Assembly (NCBI RefSeq): GCF_028554725.1
Contig: NC_071669.1
Coordinates: 53,933,001 to 53,997,000, forward strand
Origin: Zeugodacus cucurbitae
Lineage: Eukaryota > Arthropoda > Insecta > Diptera > Tephritidae
Reading direction: 5' to 3'
DNA length: 64,000 bases
Made by a program: the position numbers and the translations under genes. The notes under the pieces are model-generated. The model was given only the letters and a program-made list of their open reading frames with translations, did no database searches and had not been told where the DNA came from. Of the stretch, positions 11,801-26,800 are shown piece after piece. The stretch's first letter is position 1. Each line of letters starts with the position of its first letter.

Positions 11801-14800
11801 AATGGATAATTTCTTAATACATTTTCAACCATGTGCCTCAAAACTCACCTCGTATAGAGTTCGATACATAAAAATATGTCATTAACTCATAATCGAATAA
11901 TAGTATTAAGCAAAATATATCTAATATCTGATCATTGTCTTCTTAAAACGAAAATCTACAACTTGTTTCAATAAAAATCTCTGAATCACAGTAAAAAATT
12001 TCCAGAATTCCTAACATGCTATTAACAATATCGGAGTTGCATGTTAACATGATTGCATTTTACACAGTTCTAATCTCGATTCAACTCTAAAAAATGCTTG
12101 CAAAACAGAAATAGTGAATCATATGTATGTTTGTATTCGGATATATACTATATGTATTTTATGTCTGTGTAATTGTGCAATTTTCGAGATTTTTTTCAAA
12201 ACAACAAAAATTATTGATCAAACTAAACTGTAAATAAGTATAACTTTGAACTTGGTGAAGGACGAATATTGACCGAATGAATGTGCGAATTTTGACTATT
12301 AAATTGTACATATGTTTGTATGTCTGTATGTATGTTTAAATAAGCTTCAATTATATATTATCTAGTTTTTTGTGTATAATTTTAATTTGTTATCTAATTT
12401 GACTTGTACGGACTTAATTTGAGACAAAAAAGGTACATAAATATCACTTTTGGTGCAGGCATATGTATTTTTTACACCCAGGAGAAATATGGAACTGTTT
12501 ATTTTTTTTTTTTAATTTATTTTGTTTAATTTGTTTTCTGTAAGCAAAATGGTATTTGCATGTTCAATTAGTTTATGAACTGATTAAAATGACACATACC
12601 ATACATACGTATGTATTTACAGTAAAAATATCGGGATTTATGTAGTTTTTGCGAACGACAATAAAATGGATTCAAAGCATATTATTATTAGAAGGTGCGG
12701 TATCTTGAAAACAAAAAATTCTATTGCTTTGTAAATATTAATTACTTTAATTGGAGAAACTTAAAAAGACTCCATACATTTTTAGTATATTTCTTAAAAA
12801 AAAAGTTTGCAAACAGTTTGTTAATGCTTGGTTACATATAAAATCACACAACTGGCGGAACAAATAACCGGGAATAAACTAAAAAAGAAGTCAGTAAAAA
12901 ACATTTGATTTTATTAATACAAAAAAAAAAAATCTCAATTACATTAGAATTTCACAACAATGGCGTAATATATCGACATTATAAAATCGTATATATAATG
13001 CAGTTAATATGATAGTGTATATATACAACAAAACTAATTTCTTCTAATTAGCCAAATTGAGCGTGAGAAATGCTAGGCGCGAGTAATTTTGCTATTTACT
13101 ATTTGCGAAATTGTTTGTGATACAAATATACGTAAGTTCCGAGCTGTTTATTAATCTAACAAAAATTAAAAAAAAAAATACAAAAACGCCACGTGTTGTT
13201 AAATTCACAAACGTTCTCGTAATAAAATACATATTTATAAGGAGATAATAATTGACTTAATTCTAATTACTTAAGCAATGCTTTCCATAACAAAGACCCA
13301 CTTAGTTTTATTACTGTAACACCCTATTAAGGGTGTAGTAAGGTTAATTAAGTTAAGTTAGTTAGTTAAGTTAACAAGTTATTAAAAATTTATATTTGTT
13401 TTAATTTCAATAGCAATTATTTTAATATATTTTATTCAATTAAAATAGTTACATAAATTATTTGTGTAGAGTTTGTATTAATGTTTAATAATAAATTTAA
13501 ATTCTCATGGATGGGATAGTTCTGTTTAATTGTTGTTGTTGTGCGAATATAAAAAAAAAACTTGGGATTAATACTGGAGCACTCTGATTGCAATGGATTC
13601 TTTCTCTTGTTGTTGTAATGATTTTAAGGGGAGTTTATTTATAAAACAAATTGTTATATCTAATTACTAATTTAAAACCCTTTCGTATCTGAGTAATGTA
13701 CATATGATATTATAAGGTAATATTGAACTTTTGCAAAGTCCTCCCAGCACAAAAATCGCTTCGTCTTATAAATTATTCTTCGAAATTACCAAAATAATAC
13801 CCATTGGATCCAATCCGATCCGGATGGATCCAACTTATTGTCTAAAATTTAAGTTGGAGAGTTTGTACAAGGGATCACATTAGGAAGGGGCATATTTGGA
13901 TGTGATTTTTTTGACAAAGCGAGCGTGGCCCCGTCGCTTGTTAAGTTTTTTGTACATATCTCGTAAGCTACTAAAGCTATATCAACCAAATTATCTAGAG
14001 TCGTTTCTTTTAGCCACTTCGTTATACAGTCCAAAGATGAAAAAAATCTGATAATAACCACGCCCACCTCCCATACAAAGGTTATGTTGAAAAATACTAA
14101 AAATGCTTTAATTCAGTAAGGAAAAACACCAGAAACTTAAGGGTAAAAAACCATATCTCCGAAACTACTCGATCAATTTCGGTTCATAACATTTTCCTCG
14201 CATCACAATAATATGTTTGGAAAATAGTCCAAATCTGTTTACAATCATGCCTCCTTTCCATATACCAGAACTTTGAAGTCAATCAGAATCGTTTACTTTA
14301 CAATGGATAAAGTACGAACTAGTGAAGATAAAGGAACAGAACTTTGCATAAATACTGCATTTATAGCGAGGCATCGCCCTTCTAAAAATTGTCGAAATCG
14401 GTCATTAAGTTTTCAAGGCCCCTTATATGGAACATTAAGACCTCAGCGCTTCTAATCTTTTTTTACCGAAAATATAGGTAAATCTCTCCGATATTTTGAA
14501 GAAATTCAGAGGAAATATGTTTCTTCTAGTACTATGTCTCCGTGCCAAAAATGAGTGAAATATTCCCCTAGCTCCCATACAACTAATATTTAAACACAGC
14601 TCGTATGATTTCTAAGATGGTATTGAAAATAGTAGTAGTAAAAACGTCCTCGCCTTATAAAGTGTATTCCAAATTTCTCAAATAGCACCCGTTCGCAATG
14701 GTGGTTCCAATTTATTGAGTTGGAGAGTTTGGAGAGAAATGCACTGAATTATGGCAAATGTTTTGAGACTTTTTGCTTCCCCATCTCAATGTTAACTGTC

Positions 14801-17800
14801 TAATTGTTTCCAGATTCAAGTAGAACTTTGATAAAGCCAAAGTATTGATAATGTAATCCCGAAATCATTTGAAATAACAGTTCTTCTGAAAGACCCTATG
14901 ATTTTGTCAGCAAACAATAATACCATATTTTTTTAGATTGTGTTTTCGAGTACATAACCACCTGAATTTAGTTCAGTAAAGTCTTCGTTCAACGGGTTTA
15001 CCTTCTATAATAATTCCTCCATAAATTCAGAAAAACTTTCGAGAATTGAGAGTAATAAATACAAAATAAATTAGAAAAATAAAAAATCAAAATTTAAATA
15101 TTTTTTTAATAGAATTCAAAAATTCTAATAAATGTCGGGAAATCCCCATTTTGGTTTGTAAAAACCCCCGGTAGTTATCTAATTAGTTTGCACGTGTATT
15201 TCCACTTACAACATTATCATTGCCGTTCCAAATACCACTCCCAGTTGTTGTAAGTAGTTCAAACTTGTTGTAGCAACAGCGGCAAAATCTGAGACTCACT
15301 TTTTTGAGGGGAAATATTATATTTCGCACACATCAACATGTGCATATGAAGTCATACGAGGCAATTGTATCGAATTATATTTTATTGCTTTACTTTAATT
15401 TGAATAATTGTATCATTTGTCAGAAACGCCGCATATGAGCACAAAGCTTCCCATTCAGCATACAACACAGAGCTGAGACTCCTTTGAAAGCTGCGTCACT
15501 CACGCAACTTTTGATGTGTCATCACTGCAAAAGCAACAAAACCAACGCACAAATGTGGACATTCAATTGAGTTGTGGTTAAAGGAATGCCTTTTGATGAG
15601 CACAAATACAGATTTTTATACAGTTGGTACATGTGTACTGCGGCTTTGCTTTGCCATTCCTAATGAATGCCAATTGTCTGATTTAACTTCAAAGAGTGCT
15701 ACAAAGAGCTCTTCAAAATTAAGTCGATGGATAAAATGAAACGTTGAAATCTAATAATTTAAATAAAATTAATCAAGTTTGCAAGGTTGCATTTCAAGTG
15801 CTGTCAATTTTTTTGAACAACTGATATATTTTGTTCGATTCGATTAATAGTTTAATATTAAACACTGCTCTCAAAAATTAAGGACTCCCTGCAAGGAATT
15901 TCACTTTAATTCGCCTTAAACACTATTCTTCTGGGTATTTATGAAGATACAACCCTGTTTGTAACAAAATTCGACCGGTTTATTGAGAGTTTCTGAATTA
16001 TACTCTCGCAACAAAGTTGAAAAATTGTTAAAATCGGGTCATAACTTCCTCTAGTTCCCAGATACCTTATTATATGTTTTTCAAAAATACCGTGGGCTTT
16101 ATACCTTATAAATCGGTTAATAAATGAGATATCGTAGCCAAATTAAGTGAGCGTATTGTCTTGGATATAGAGTACCTTGGTGGTGAAAATGAGTGAAATC
16201 GGCTCAGGAATTACCTCAGCCCTATATATGGTGATTTTCGATATTCTATTGGACTTTATGCCGAATATGTGGCTCAAATTGTGTGTTATCTTAATGAAAG
16301 CACATCAATAAATCGATAAAATTCCCTTTAATTGAAAATTAACAAGTATGTAATATGTGACGAATCCATTAAACCATCTGGTATAAATCACATAAATTGG
16401 TATAAATAAAAAATAATAAAATAAGAAGTTGTTATACCACTTTAATGTCTTCGTATCGCCAGACGTTCGAGAGTAGTCGACACAAACGCTTTCCATTAAA
16501 ACCAGTAAGTCATTTTTATGAGTTCTTTAACGATTATATAAACAATTAGCATATTATAGCACCGTTCTTACAACTACTGTATATATCTATATCTATATAT
16601 TGTAAATTCAATATGCATTCAGCATACTAAATAGCAAATAAATATGCAAACTCAGTTAATCACATTTGCCATTTGTCAGTCAGTTTTACTATTTATTCAA
16701 ATGATTAAAATTGCTGGAGCTCCAAGTGTGCCAATTAAATGTTTTTTTTTTGTTTTAAAAAATAAGCAATAAAATGTATAGTAAAGTGACAGCTTCAATC
16801 AATAGAAGAGGAATATAGAATAAATAATTAATAGATAATTGCTAGTTGTGTTAGATTGACACAATATACAATGGTGTGTTATGAAATAATGAATTTCTAT
16901 AAATTATCGTCGGAACACACACTTTTCTAAATGCAGCGATGTAGGGCGGTCAACTGTCTGGTATTTATGCATATATTATTTATATTAATTAAATAAAAAT
17001 ATTTATAATCGTGCTTTGCTCTAGTTTAAGACTGGAGTTTAAGGTGTGGTGAATAAATATTGTGTGGAGAACAGTCCACTAAGGAAAGTAAATAGAAGAC
17101 CTTTTTGTGCTACTTGGACTGAGAAATCATTGAGTGGTACGAGAGATCGCGCCACAGAAAACATTTCTATACATGTCTATAGCCTTTTCACACAGCCAAA
17201 TCAATTGATTAATTAAACTTTTTATTGAGAACCCCTTTGCGTCTTTCATACTGCCAGCTATTCGATAATCGATCAGCTGTAATACATTTTTGTTTTTGCT
17301 TTTCATAAGAAGTTGGTAAGTTTCATCAGCTGATTGCTTTTTTTATACCCTGAACAGGGTATATTAAGTTTGTAACACCCAGAAGGAAGCGTCGGAGGCC
17401 CTACAAAGTATATATATAAATGATCAGTATATTGAGCTGAGTCGATTTAGCCATGTCCGTCTGTCTGTCTGTATATATACGAACTAGTCCATCAGTTTTT
17501 AAGATATTGTTTTGAAATTTTGCAGATGTTATTTTCTCTTCAAGAAGTTGCTCATTTGTCGGAACTGCCGATATCGGACCACTATATCATATAGCTGCCA
17601 TACAAACTGAACGATCGGAATCAAGTGTTTGTATGGAAAACTTCCGCATTTTACTACATATCTTCACGAAATTTGGTGTGAGTTATTGCTCATAGAAATA
17701 ATTTTATCTTCGAAAAAATTGTTCACATCGGTTCACTATAGCATATAGCTGCCATACAAACCAAACGATCGAAATCAATGGCTTGTATGGAAAACTTCCG

Positions 17801-20800
17801 CATTTGACGTGGTATCTTCACGAAATTTGACATGGATTACTGCTTAAGGTAATAATATAATCTCCGAAGAAATTGTTCAGATCGGTTAACTATATAACCT
17901 TAATGTTTCTAGCAAACAACCCGGCTAAAAAGAATTAGTAAAATGCTTTCTTTTTTCACGTCTTCAGATTTGCTGAAACACATAGTTACTAAAAGAAATG
18001 CACCTGTGAAGGGTATATTAGCTTCGGTACAGCCGAAGTTAACTTTTTTTCTTGTTTTATTTCCAGTAGCGACATCTACCGTTGTAACGTGTAGTATGAA
18101 CAACAACTCGCAGACAAAGAACGTATATATTTATAATAACAAATACGGTCTTTGTCGCAGAGTTGCATTTCATTGTCAAGTCGATTACAAACATTATGTA
18201 TAATAGAAAAATTAGATAGCTTTTGTATGGTAAATCGATCTAAATCAGCGCTTAATCGAGCAAAGACCGATTAATTGATCAATTAGCTCTTGTGTGAAAA
18301 GGCTATTAGTGCTTAAACTCAATTAAAATACTGTGAATGTTTTATAATATTTCATTCTAAGGTCCTCAAGTTATCGATTTCAAAGTAATATTTTTGTTGG
18401 TTCATTGGAAAAATATTTCTCTCAAATGAAGTGTTCAAGATGAAAGTAAATTTTGAAGGCCTCGATGCTTCTAACCAACCAACTGGTATCGAAATTTTTG
18501 GGAGATTGTCACAAAGAATTACTCTACGGGGAAATTATGTCGAGGATTATGTTAAGATTCTTTCATTAATAGCTCAAACTCAGTGCTTATCCATAAAAAA
18601 TAAATTATAAGCTGTAAACATTGTTTTTGTAGTAAATCCTACACTATCAGGCGATAAAAGATCTCTAACATGATTGTGCATTATTAACAATGATTTCGTT
18701 GATAAAAATCTGTAGTTTTATATTACAAAAACATATGTACATATATCTAATATATAAAAAATATGTAAATAATATAATATTTTTTTGAAATGCAGATATA
18801 TGCGATTACTTGCAATAAAGATGCTTGCAATCGCCACTAATCAGTTCCGCATTTGAATTTAATTTGTTCATCTGTAATCTGTAATGCAATCGGAGTTAAA
18901 AGAATTTACAAGCTGTGCACCGCAACGTGATAAATCTCGTGTTTTCGATTATAATATGAACTTACATACATATATAATATCCATGTATAAGCTAAGAAAT
19001 ATATATTGAATTTACCTGTGCTGGCAAGACATAGTTCATTGCTCGTGATATTTGTTTTTCTCTAACTGAAATTAAATAAAACGAAGCGCATAAGAATTTA
19101 CAAGTAAATATATACATATTATACATACATATTTATATGATACAGTAAATACTTATACAAATACAAATGCATATAAAATATAAAAAAATTGCGATATGCA
19201 AATATACAATAATTTTTCTGAATTTATATACATACTAGTATATTTTTATATGAAACCTTTTATGTATAGTAATTTGCATTAGAGCAAGCCCTGTTAGAAA
19301 TTTGTGAAATTAAATATTATTTCCTATTCGAAATAAATATATTTATTGCTAAGGTAGTCGGCTTATGATCATCTAGATTAAAATTTTATGTCTCTTAAAA
19401 TTTAAAGGAGGAATTTTTAGCCTGATAGACTTAACTGCACTTGTTTCATAAAGATAGATTACACAGGAACCATATTATCTTACAAATTTCAGACTTCTGG
19501 CTTAATATTTTTCAGAAGCTTGAATCTAATAATAGTTACTTTGCAGCCAATCGAGCACAATTTTATTCCAAGAGATTGAGTCATAAGTAAAACACCTGTA
19601 CTTAACTTCCAAAACCGAAATATTTGCCTTCGAAGTTCGAAAAAAGAATTAAAATGTGAATATTAATTACAGGACATAGCTATTAAAAAATCTAAAATAA
19701 GTGTGCCGGGACACGGGGGCATCGAGGGCAACGAGATAGTGGACGAAATTGCCAGGAGAGGCGTTAAACTGTCATCAGAATACGTGATCGACTTAGGTAA
19801 ACCCTGCCGTGCCTATTTGATGATCTAGACAAGAACTTTATAAGAAAATTCCAAGCGCGCTGGATGGATCTACCGGGATGCACAACCATAAAAGTTATGT
19901 GTAAAGCGGTAGATCAGAAATAAACGCAGGTCTTACTGTCGCTCGATAGAAGGAGATGTAGGAATATAGTTGACATACTCACTGGTGGCGGCGCAAGCCT
20001 ACAAGTTTGGGCTGACAGAAAACGAAAAATGCAGGAAATGTCAAGAGTAAGGTAAAAGAGAAACAATGGAACATCTCTCGTGTGCTTGTCCTGCAGTGTC
20101 AAAGCAATGGCTTCAGCACTTGGAGAGATGTCGTAAGTGAAACCTCATCACATTTTGAAATTCGCGTCGAACGCAGGCATCCTAAAGTATGACTATTCCT
20201 CGTTATCTACGTGTCGGCACTCCATCTGGTATAGCAAAGGGCCGAAATCGGTCTATGTGTGACTCATTGGCCTACCAGATTGACCTATCCTAACCTATAT
20301 CAATTGAATAAGAAGGAAAGGTAGATTGTGCTCCTATTTACAGTTTTTTGTTTAGCGTTCCCCGTAAGCTAAATTTCGAAATTCGAAGTCGAATATTTCG
20401 ACTTTGGAGGCTAACTTCGAAAAATGGCGAACATATTTTTTTCATTTATGACTCAATCTCAGAAAAAAACGATTTTGCCGTATAGTGTAATTTCTAAATT
20501 CAATATATTTGAAGTCGTCGTAAGACTAGTCAAGGATTGACTTTCCAAACTAGAAAATAGCGAACAAAATTTTTAAATATTTCGAAAACTCAAACGTTGT
20601 ACCTCAGCTCACTTGACGTTTCAAAAAACTTTCTTGTTATTGAATGAGTGAAATAAAAAAAAATATTTTTGACAAATTTTGAACAAAAAAAAAAAATTTG
20701 GTGAAAAAATTAGTTGCAATAAAAAATCCTTTGTTCATACTAGACAATGCTATTTCAAAAGTGATGCAAAATTTTATTGAAATCGCTTAACTAACTTTTC

Positions 20801-23800
20801 GAGAAATCATGTCCACCGATTTAAAAAAATTGATTTTCAGATAAAAGCGTTGAAAGAACTGTTAACTGTTTTTTGAAACTGACTTGATCTAATGAACGGA
20901 GCTTCTAAAGGGTCTATCTCTTAGAATTTTACTTTTTAAAATTTCAAATCGAATTTTTGGAGAATATATTAAACATATTGTACCATTTCGCATTTTTGAA
21001 AATGTCAAAACGCCATAAGTTAACAGTTATTATACATTTTATGAATTATTAGCTGTTAAAATATAATATTATTTTTGTATGTTCTATTTTAAAACTCAAA
21101 TTTATTCTAGAAAGATTTTCACTGGAATTGTGCTTTATAAAAAATACAGGGTTATTAAAAATTCACTCCCAGACAATTAAGCGTCTACAAAAAACATAAT
21201 TAAATAATTTTTAAACACAATCCATATCGAATAAAGATTCTTGAACTAGAATTCATATTCTATAGATTTTTCTGTAAATATTTTTTTTTTAATTTAAAGT
21301 GTATTGCTTTTTACTACAGGGTAGCTAGCTATGCAGTGCAGTTATATAAATTTGCAAGTCAAGCACACATATATATATTTACTATTATTTACATACTTTG
21401 GCTGCTTAAGTAGCTGTTTGGAATTATTGGCTCGCAATTCAGCTGCAATTATAGACTGCGGCAGCCACTATTGCGGCGCTATTGTAAACGCATTCCCTAC
21501 ACTATATATGTAGCTATAGCGTCTAATGTGTGCAAACACACACACATTCATGGAAATATTTACATACAAGTTCATACAATTGTTTATAAGCCGCAAGCAC
21601 AAAGCTTGGCAATGTTTGCATAGAATTAAGCGAATAAACCGCAAAGACAAACAAATTGGTGACGGCATGAAAGTCAATTGCATTGAATAACTGCTTATTG
21701 GCCGCGCTTTTGTATTGTAGTTCATTGTGGCTTTGGGGTTATTCCACTTGTTTAAATGCATGTTCTAGTGGTATACCTTACGTACATACATACAATTCAT
21801 GTGTCTGTACTATATATCAACAATTAGACTTCTCAACATTTTCGTCACGCGAAATGCGAAAATTTGCTTTTGACTCATAGCTTATGCAGCTTTTTTGTTG
21901 TGAAAAAAAAAATATAAAAAAAATTTAATTGTTTTTTTTTTTTTAATTTTCATTCGTTTTAATGTTGATAAATATGCGTTCTCGTGTCGGATTTTGCATA
22001 AGTTTATTTCAAATAAATATAACGAAAATACGTATTTTCGCCAATTTCTGTTTGTTGACCACCCATTTTTTTCATGTAAAATATGTACTTTGCACTAACC
22101 AGTTTGTTGTCATTATCAGATTTTGGGTTTTACCCACAATTTTTTCGTCGCTCAGTTCGTTGCTTAGTTGCGCCAAAAATAAAAATAAAATTGAAAATAA
22201 ATAAAATTTCGTACGAATCAAATTGAATAAATCAAGTTGAATTACGTACGTGTGTTTAATTACTTGTTGGTACTCAGAAATCGTTGCCGATAAATTGCAT
22301 ACTTGTGGACACGAAATGTAGCGCACACGTCGCGTTTCTTCGTAAAAGCCCAAGCAAAAACATGTGCAACAGGTTAGTTGTTCCACTAACTTTTCACTTT
22401 CGTTGCAAATATGGAATGAGTAATAAGCTGCACAGGTGTATATACTCTCATATGTAATTAAAATAGTAAGTTTCGTTGTAAAGTAAATTATAAAGTTGGG
22501 ATTCCCAAGTTTCTTATCAGTTTTATCTGTTTGATAGGAAATTGTTGAGAAGTATTGGTCATGTAATATCAGGTAATTCTTAAAAATGTAAAGTTTTTAA
22601 GTTTAGACACTCATTAATTTAATAATTAAGACTCAATTAATATAAAAATATATTTAAAAAATTAAAAAGGTGGTAACTCCGTGGCAATTAAAAAAAATAC
22701 ATATTTTATTAAGGGGTTATGTGGGTTTCAGAGCCTAAAAACAGGGGTATTTTTACAATTATTTAAATATATATTTCAGTTAAACAATTCAGCATATCAA
22801 AGACACATATTTAAACTGTATATTATGTGAAATTTTTATATACAAATTCCGAAAACTCAGCCGTTTGTACCTCATCTCTCAAGACGTGTCAAAAAAACAA
22901 AATCAATAAACCAAAAATATTTCGATAGTAAATAGATAAATAAAAGTAATGAACTGAGGAAAAAATTGAATTTTTGACCGAATTTAAACAAAAACAAGTA
23001 AGGAAAGGCTAAGTTTGGGTGCAACCGAACATTTTATACTCTCGCAATTTATTTATATATTTTTATTAAGATAACACACAATTTGACCCAATTTGAAAAT
23101 CCTATAATTGGGTATATGAGAGCTAGGGGAAGTTACACTATGAAATAATATGAAGAATTACCATGGGGCACTGAATTCTTCATATTCGATATTCGGGGCT
23201 TTGAAAAGTTATAGTCGGATTTCGACAATTCTTTCACAAGTGATGCCACAGATCATATACAGTATTTGTGTAAAGTTTTATTTCGCTATCTTCATTGGTT
23301 CCTTATGTATATATTATAAAGTAAAGGAATAAGATGGAGTTCAAAATTGAGTTACATGGGAAGTTGTCGTGGTTGTGAACCGATTTTATCCATTTTTCAC
23401 ACATGTCATCAGGGTGTCAAGAAAATATTATATACCGAATTTTATTCGAATCGGTCAAGTAGTTCCTGAGATATAGTTTTTGACTCATAAGTAGGCGACG
23501 CCACGCCCATTCTCCATTTTGTAAAAAAATCTGAGTGCAGCTTCCTTCTGCAATTTCTTCTGTAAAATTTAGTGTTTCTGACGTTTTTCGTTAGTGAGAT
23601 AATCCACTTTTAATAATTTTCAACCTAACCTTTGTATGGGAGGTGGGCGTGGTTATTATCCGATTTCAACTATTTTCATGGTGTGTTATGGAGTACGTAA
23701 GAGAAACGACTGCAGAAAGTTTGGCTTATATAGCTTCATTTATTTGCGAGATTTATACAAATAACCGATTCGGGGGCGGGGCCACGCTCACTTCCCCAAA

Positions 23801-26800
23801 AAAATTACATCCAAATATGCCTCTTCCTAGTGTGAACCTTTGTTCCACTTGTTTACTTTCATAACTTTATTTATGGCTTAGTTATGACACTTTATGTGTT
23901 TTCGGTTTTCGCCATTTTGCGGGCGTGGCAGTGGTCCAATTTTGCCTATTTTCGAAAGCAATCCTCTCACGGTCCCAAGAAACATGTGTTCCAAGTTTCA
24001 TTAGGATTTTTTTTCAATTGTAATTAAATTTTTATTTTCCGTTGCACGGACTGTCGGACGGACGGACGGACAGACGACAGACATTCGGATTTTGACTCGT
24101 CTCGCCACAATGATCTTTTTGATATATATAACGCTATAACTAACTTGTTTAGTTTGATTACAAACAACCGTTATGTGAAGAAAACTATAATACTCTCTTA
24201 GCAACTTTTATTGCGAGAGTTTAAAAAAAACTTAAAGAAATTCTACGTTTAATAACAAGAACGGAAGAGTGTGTTAAATTTAAACATAATCGCTTCATAA
24301 CTCTTCGAGAAATCATGTCCCACCGATTTAATAAAATGAGTTTTGAGATAAACGCGTTTAAAGTATTAAACTGAAACTGACATGGCCAGTTGGGCGGAAC
24401 TTCCAAAGGGTATATCTCTTAGAATTTTACTCGGATTAATTTGATATTTTTGGATAATATGCTTTTTGAAGATTATAACCTAACAATTCCTTATTATTTT
24501 ATTAGTAGATATAAAAAAGATAAAAAATATATATTCATCCACATTAAATACTATTACTATACATTTCTACACAGAGGTCCACAATTATTGTCCACACAAT
24601 TATACAGAAAATCCTTAATTGAGTCTTCCTCTCTCAGGATTGTTTTGGAACAATTTTAGTAGTAGTCTCACACATGTACCACATTACAAGACAATTTCCT
24701 GATTTCATAAATCCAATAATAATTTTTCTATTCCATCATAATTACGGTAATGTTTTCTGGATAGAAATTATCAGATCCAGCATATAATTTTTTCTTTTAA
24801 ACGCCTAGTAAACATCGATTTTTTTTCAAATTGGAAATAAAAATTCTCTTGAAGTTTCAGACAACCCCATAATTTAGTCAATTAACTAATTTGCTTCATT
24901 ATTAAATATTATAAAGTACTAATTGACTAAATTAAGGAGGTTTCTGGCATTCATTATATGGTTACAGCCTGCACTTTTTTCAACATTCATACGAATCGCT
25001 TTTGTAATCTTGATTTTATAATCGAGATTTGATGATCTCAGACCTTCAGATATGAATTTCGTTAAGCGCATCTCAATCCCTTGGAACCCGCCCAAAACTA
25101 CGTTGAAACTTGACCACAAGTTTTTTTATCATTTTTTTTTTTAGAAATGTGTAGTGGCCTTGTTGAACTTATTGAAGAGTTGAGAAGTGCCACTTACATT
25201 TCGATAATGATATGAGTGTTCAAGTACTTAGAAATTTAATTGACAAAACTACATACAAGTATTCAGTAAGTAGTCTAGTCACTAATAGACTTATCTGTCA
25301 TAAAGTGGATTTTGAAACTAATTGATATTCAGAAAACGTATACAACGTGTCTGGATATTGAGCAGAGACTAGAATATGGAATCAAATATATATATATATA
25401 TCTGTACTTATGTAGAAATATATATTATATTTAATAAAATCAAATAATGGTCTAAATGTTCTGTTAAAAAATATTTTTAAAAATATTAAGAAAATAATAA
25501 AAAATATATATAGTATTCTATATCTATTGCATTCTTGTAAAGAGAGAAAAAATAAGTCTCTGTGTCATTTCACAGACACATAATTCATTTTTATAATTTG
25601 TTTATTGTTTTCTAATCATCTGACAGCTTTCATTCATCAAAGTAGATATTAATTGCAAACAATATCACTTTCAACTCTCAATTACTCACTACTATTTTAG
25701 CTATTATGTAAAATTATTACAATATCTATCTGACTGATCAGTCTAAGATGTAATATTGAGTTACCGCATGTACTATAAGTAACAACAGCGATTGTAAACA
25801 GTAGTAAATGAGATAACTATGTAAATTTATGTGAGTAACAACGATAAGGCAGGAAATTTGTAAGACTACAAAATAGAAGAATGCAATAAGTCGTATATCA
25901 CTTTTTTATTTTTTTATTTTATAAAATAGAAACAAGAAATATATGTAATTGTATTGAATTAAAAAATTATATTAATTACTAAAATAAAAAGAAATATTGT
26001 TTTCATTTTTACAACTGTATTCACATTTTAAATTAGTTCATTTCACTAAATCAGAACTTTTCGATTTATTTATTTAAAAAAAAAAACTTTCAAAAATAGT
26101 TTCATACATATTTATTTTACACTCTCTCTCACTTAATTTCCAATTAATTAAGCGTAATTACTATTTTAATTACCTTTAATAATAACTTTAAACTTTCAGT
26201 GACCTTAATTTGTATTTTGCGGTTTTCCTTTCGCATTTTCGCAGTCAATCTAGTATATTATAGAAACTATGACTTAATTGCAATGTTTCATGCATAAATA
26301 TTTATATACGGTTTCATGCGTAAGCATTGCACTTAATTTACGTGGAACATTAGCAAATAACTGTACTTGTGTATTGTGAAAGTTTACTGTTTCTCGGAGA
26401 TGTTATATTTTTCTATTTTCAATTTTTGTATGAACAACTGCAGTGTTATTTATGGTTAAACAAAGTCATTTGTTTTAATGAAATTAGTCATAATAAAAAA
26501 TAACGGTAAATATAGCGAATTAAAACATGTAGTCATACGTTTTGTTATTTTTCCTTTATAATTCCAATTTTTTTGTGAAAGAAAGTTCTGTTTTACTAAA
26601 ATATTTACATTTCTCCAAATTCATTATGAGAAAATAACGTACAATTCGTATTCAGCGACCCGACGAAAACCCTTAAGTAACGAGTTTCAAGCAATTCTAA
26701 TAAATTAAAAAAAAAAAACATCCGCCATATTGGATCCGCCATTTTGAATTTTGAAAAACTGACACCGGATTCGTTATACGGGATTTCAAACGAATCCGAT

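Larger units (their letters stand above)
17179..18306. mobile_element. family E terminal-inverted-repeat element, interrupted by family B
   Basis: The left end ATAGCCTTTTCACACA at 17179 is exactly mirrored at the right end (TGTGTGAAAAGGCTAT, ending 18306). The subterminal AATTGATNAATT blocks are also mirrored. A left-half copy of the same element lies at 32453-32640. No transposase sequence remains and I could not settle a target duplication, so the superfamily is open. About 715 bases of its length are the DINE-like insertion at 17342-18056. Without it, the element is about 410 bases and MITE-sized. Confidence 0.75.

Noticed and set aside
24055..24075. GGACGGACGGACGGACAGAC and similar tracts as satellites or CRISPR
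   Set aside because: They are the GTCY core of DINE-like elements; there are no spaced identical repeats.
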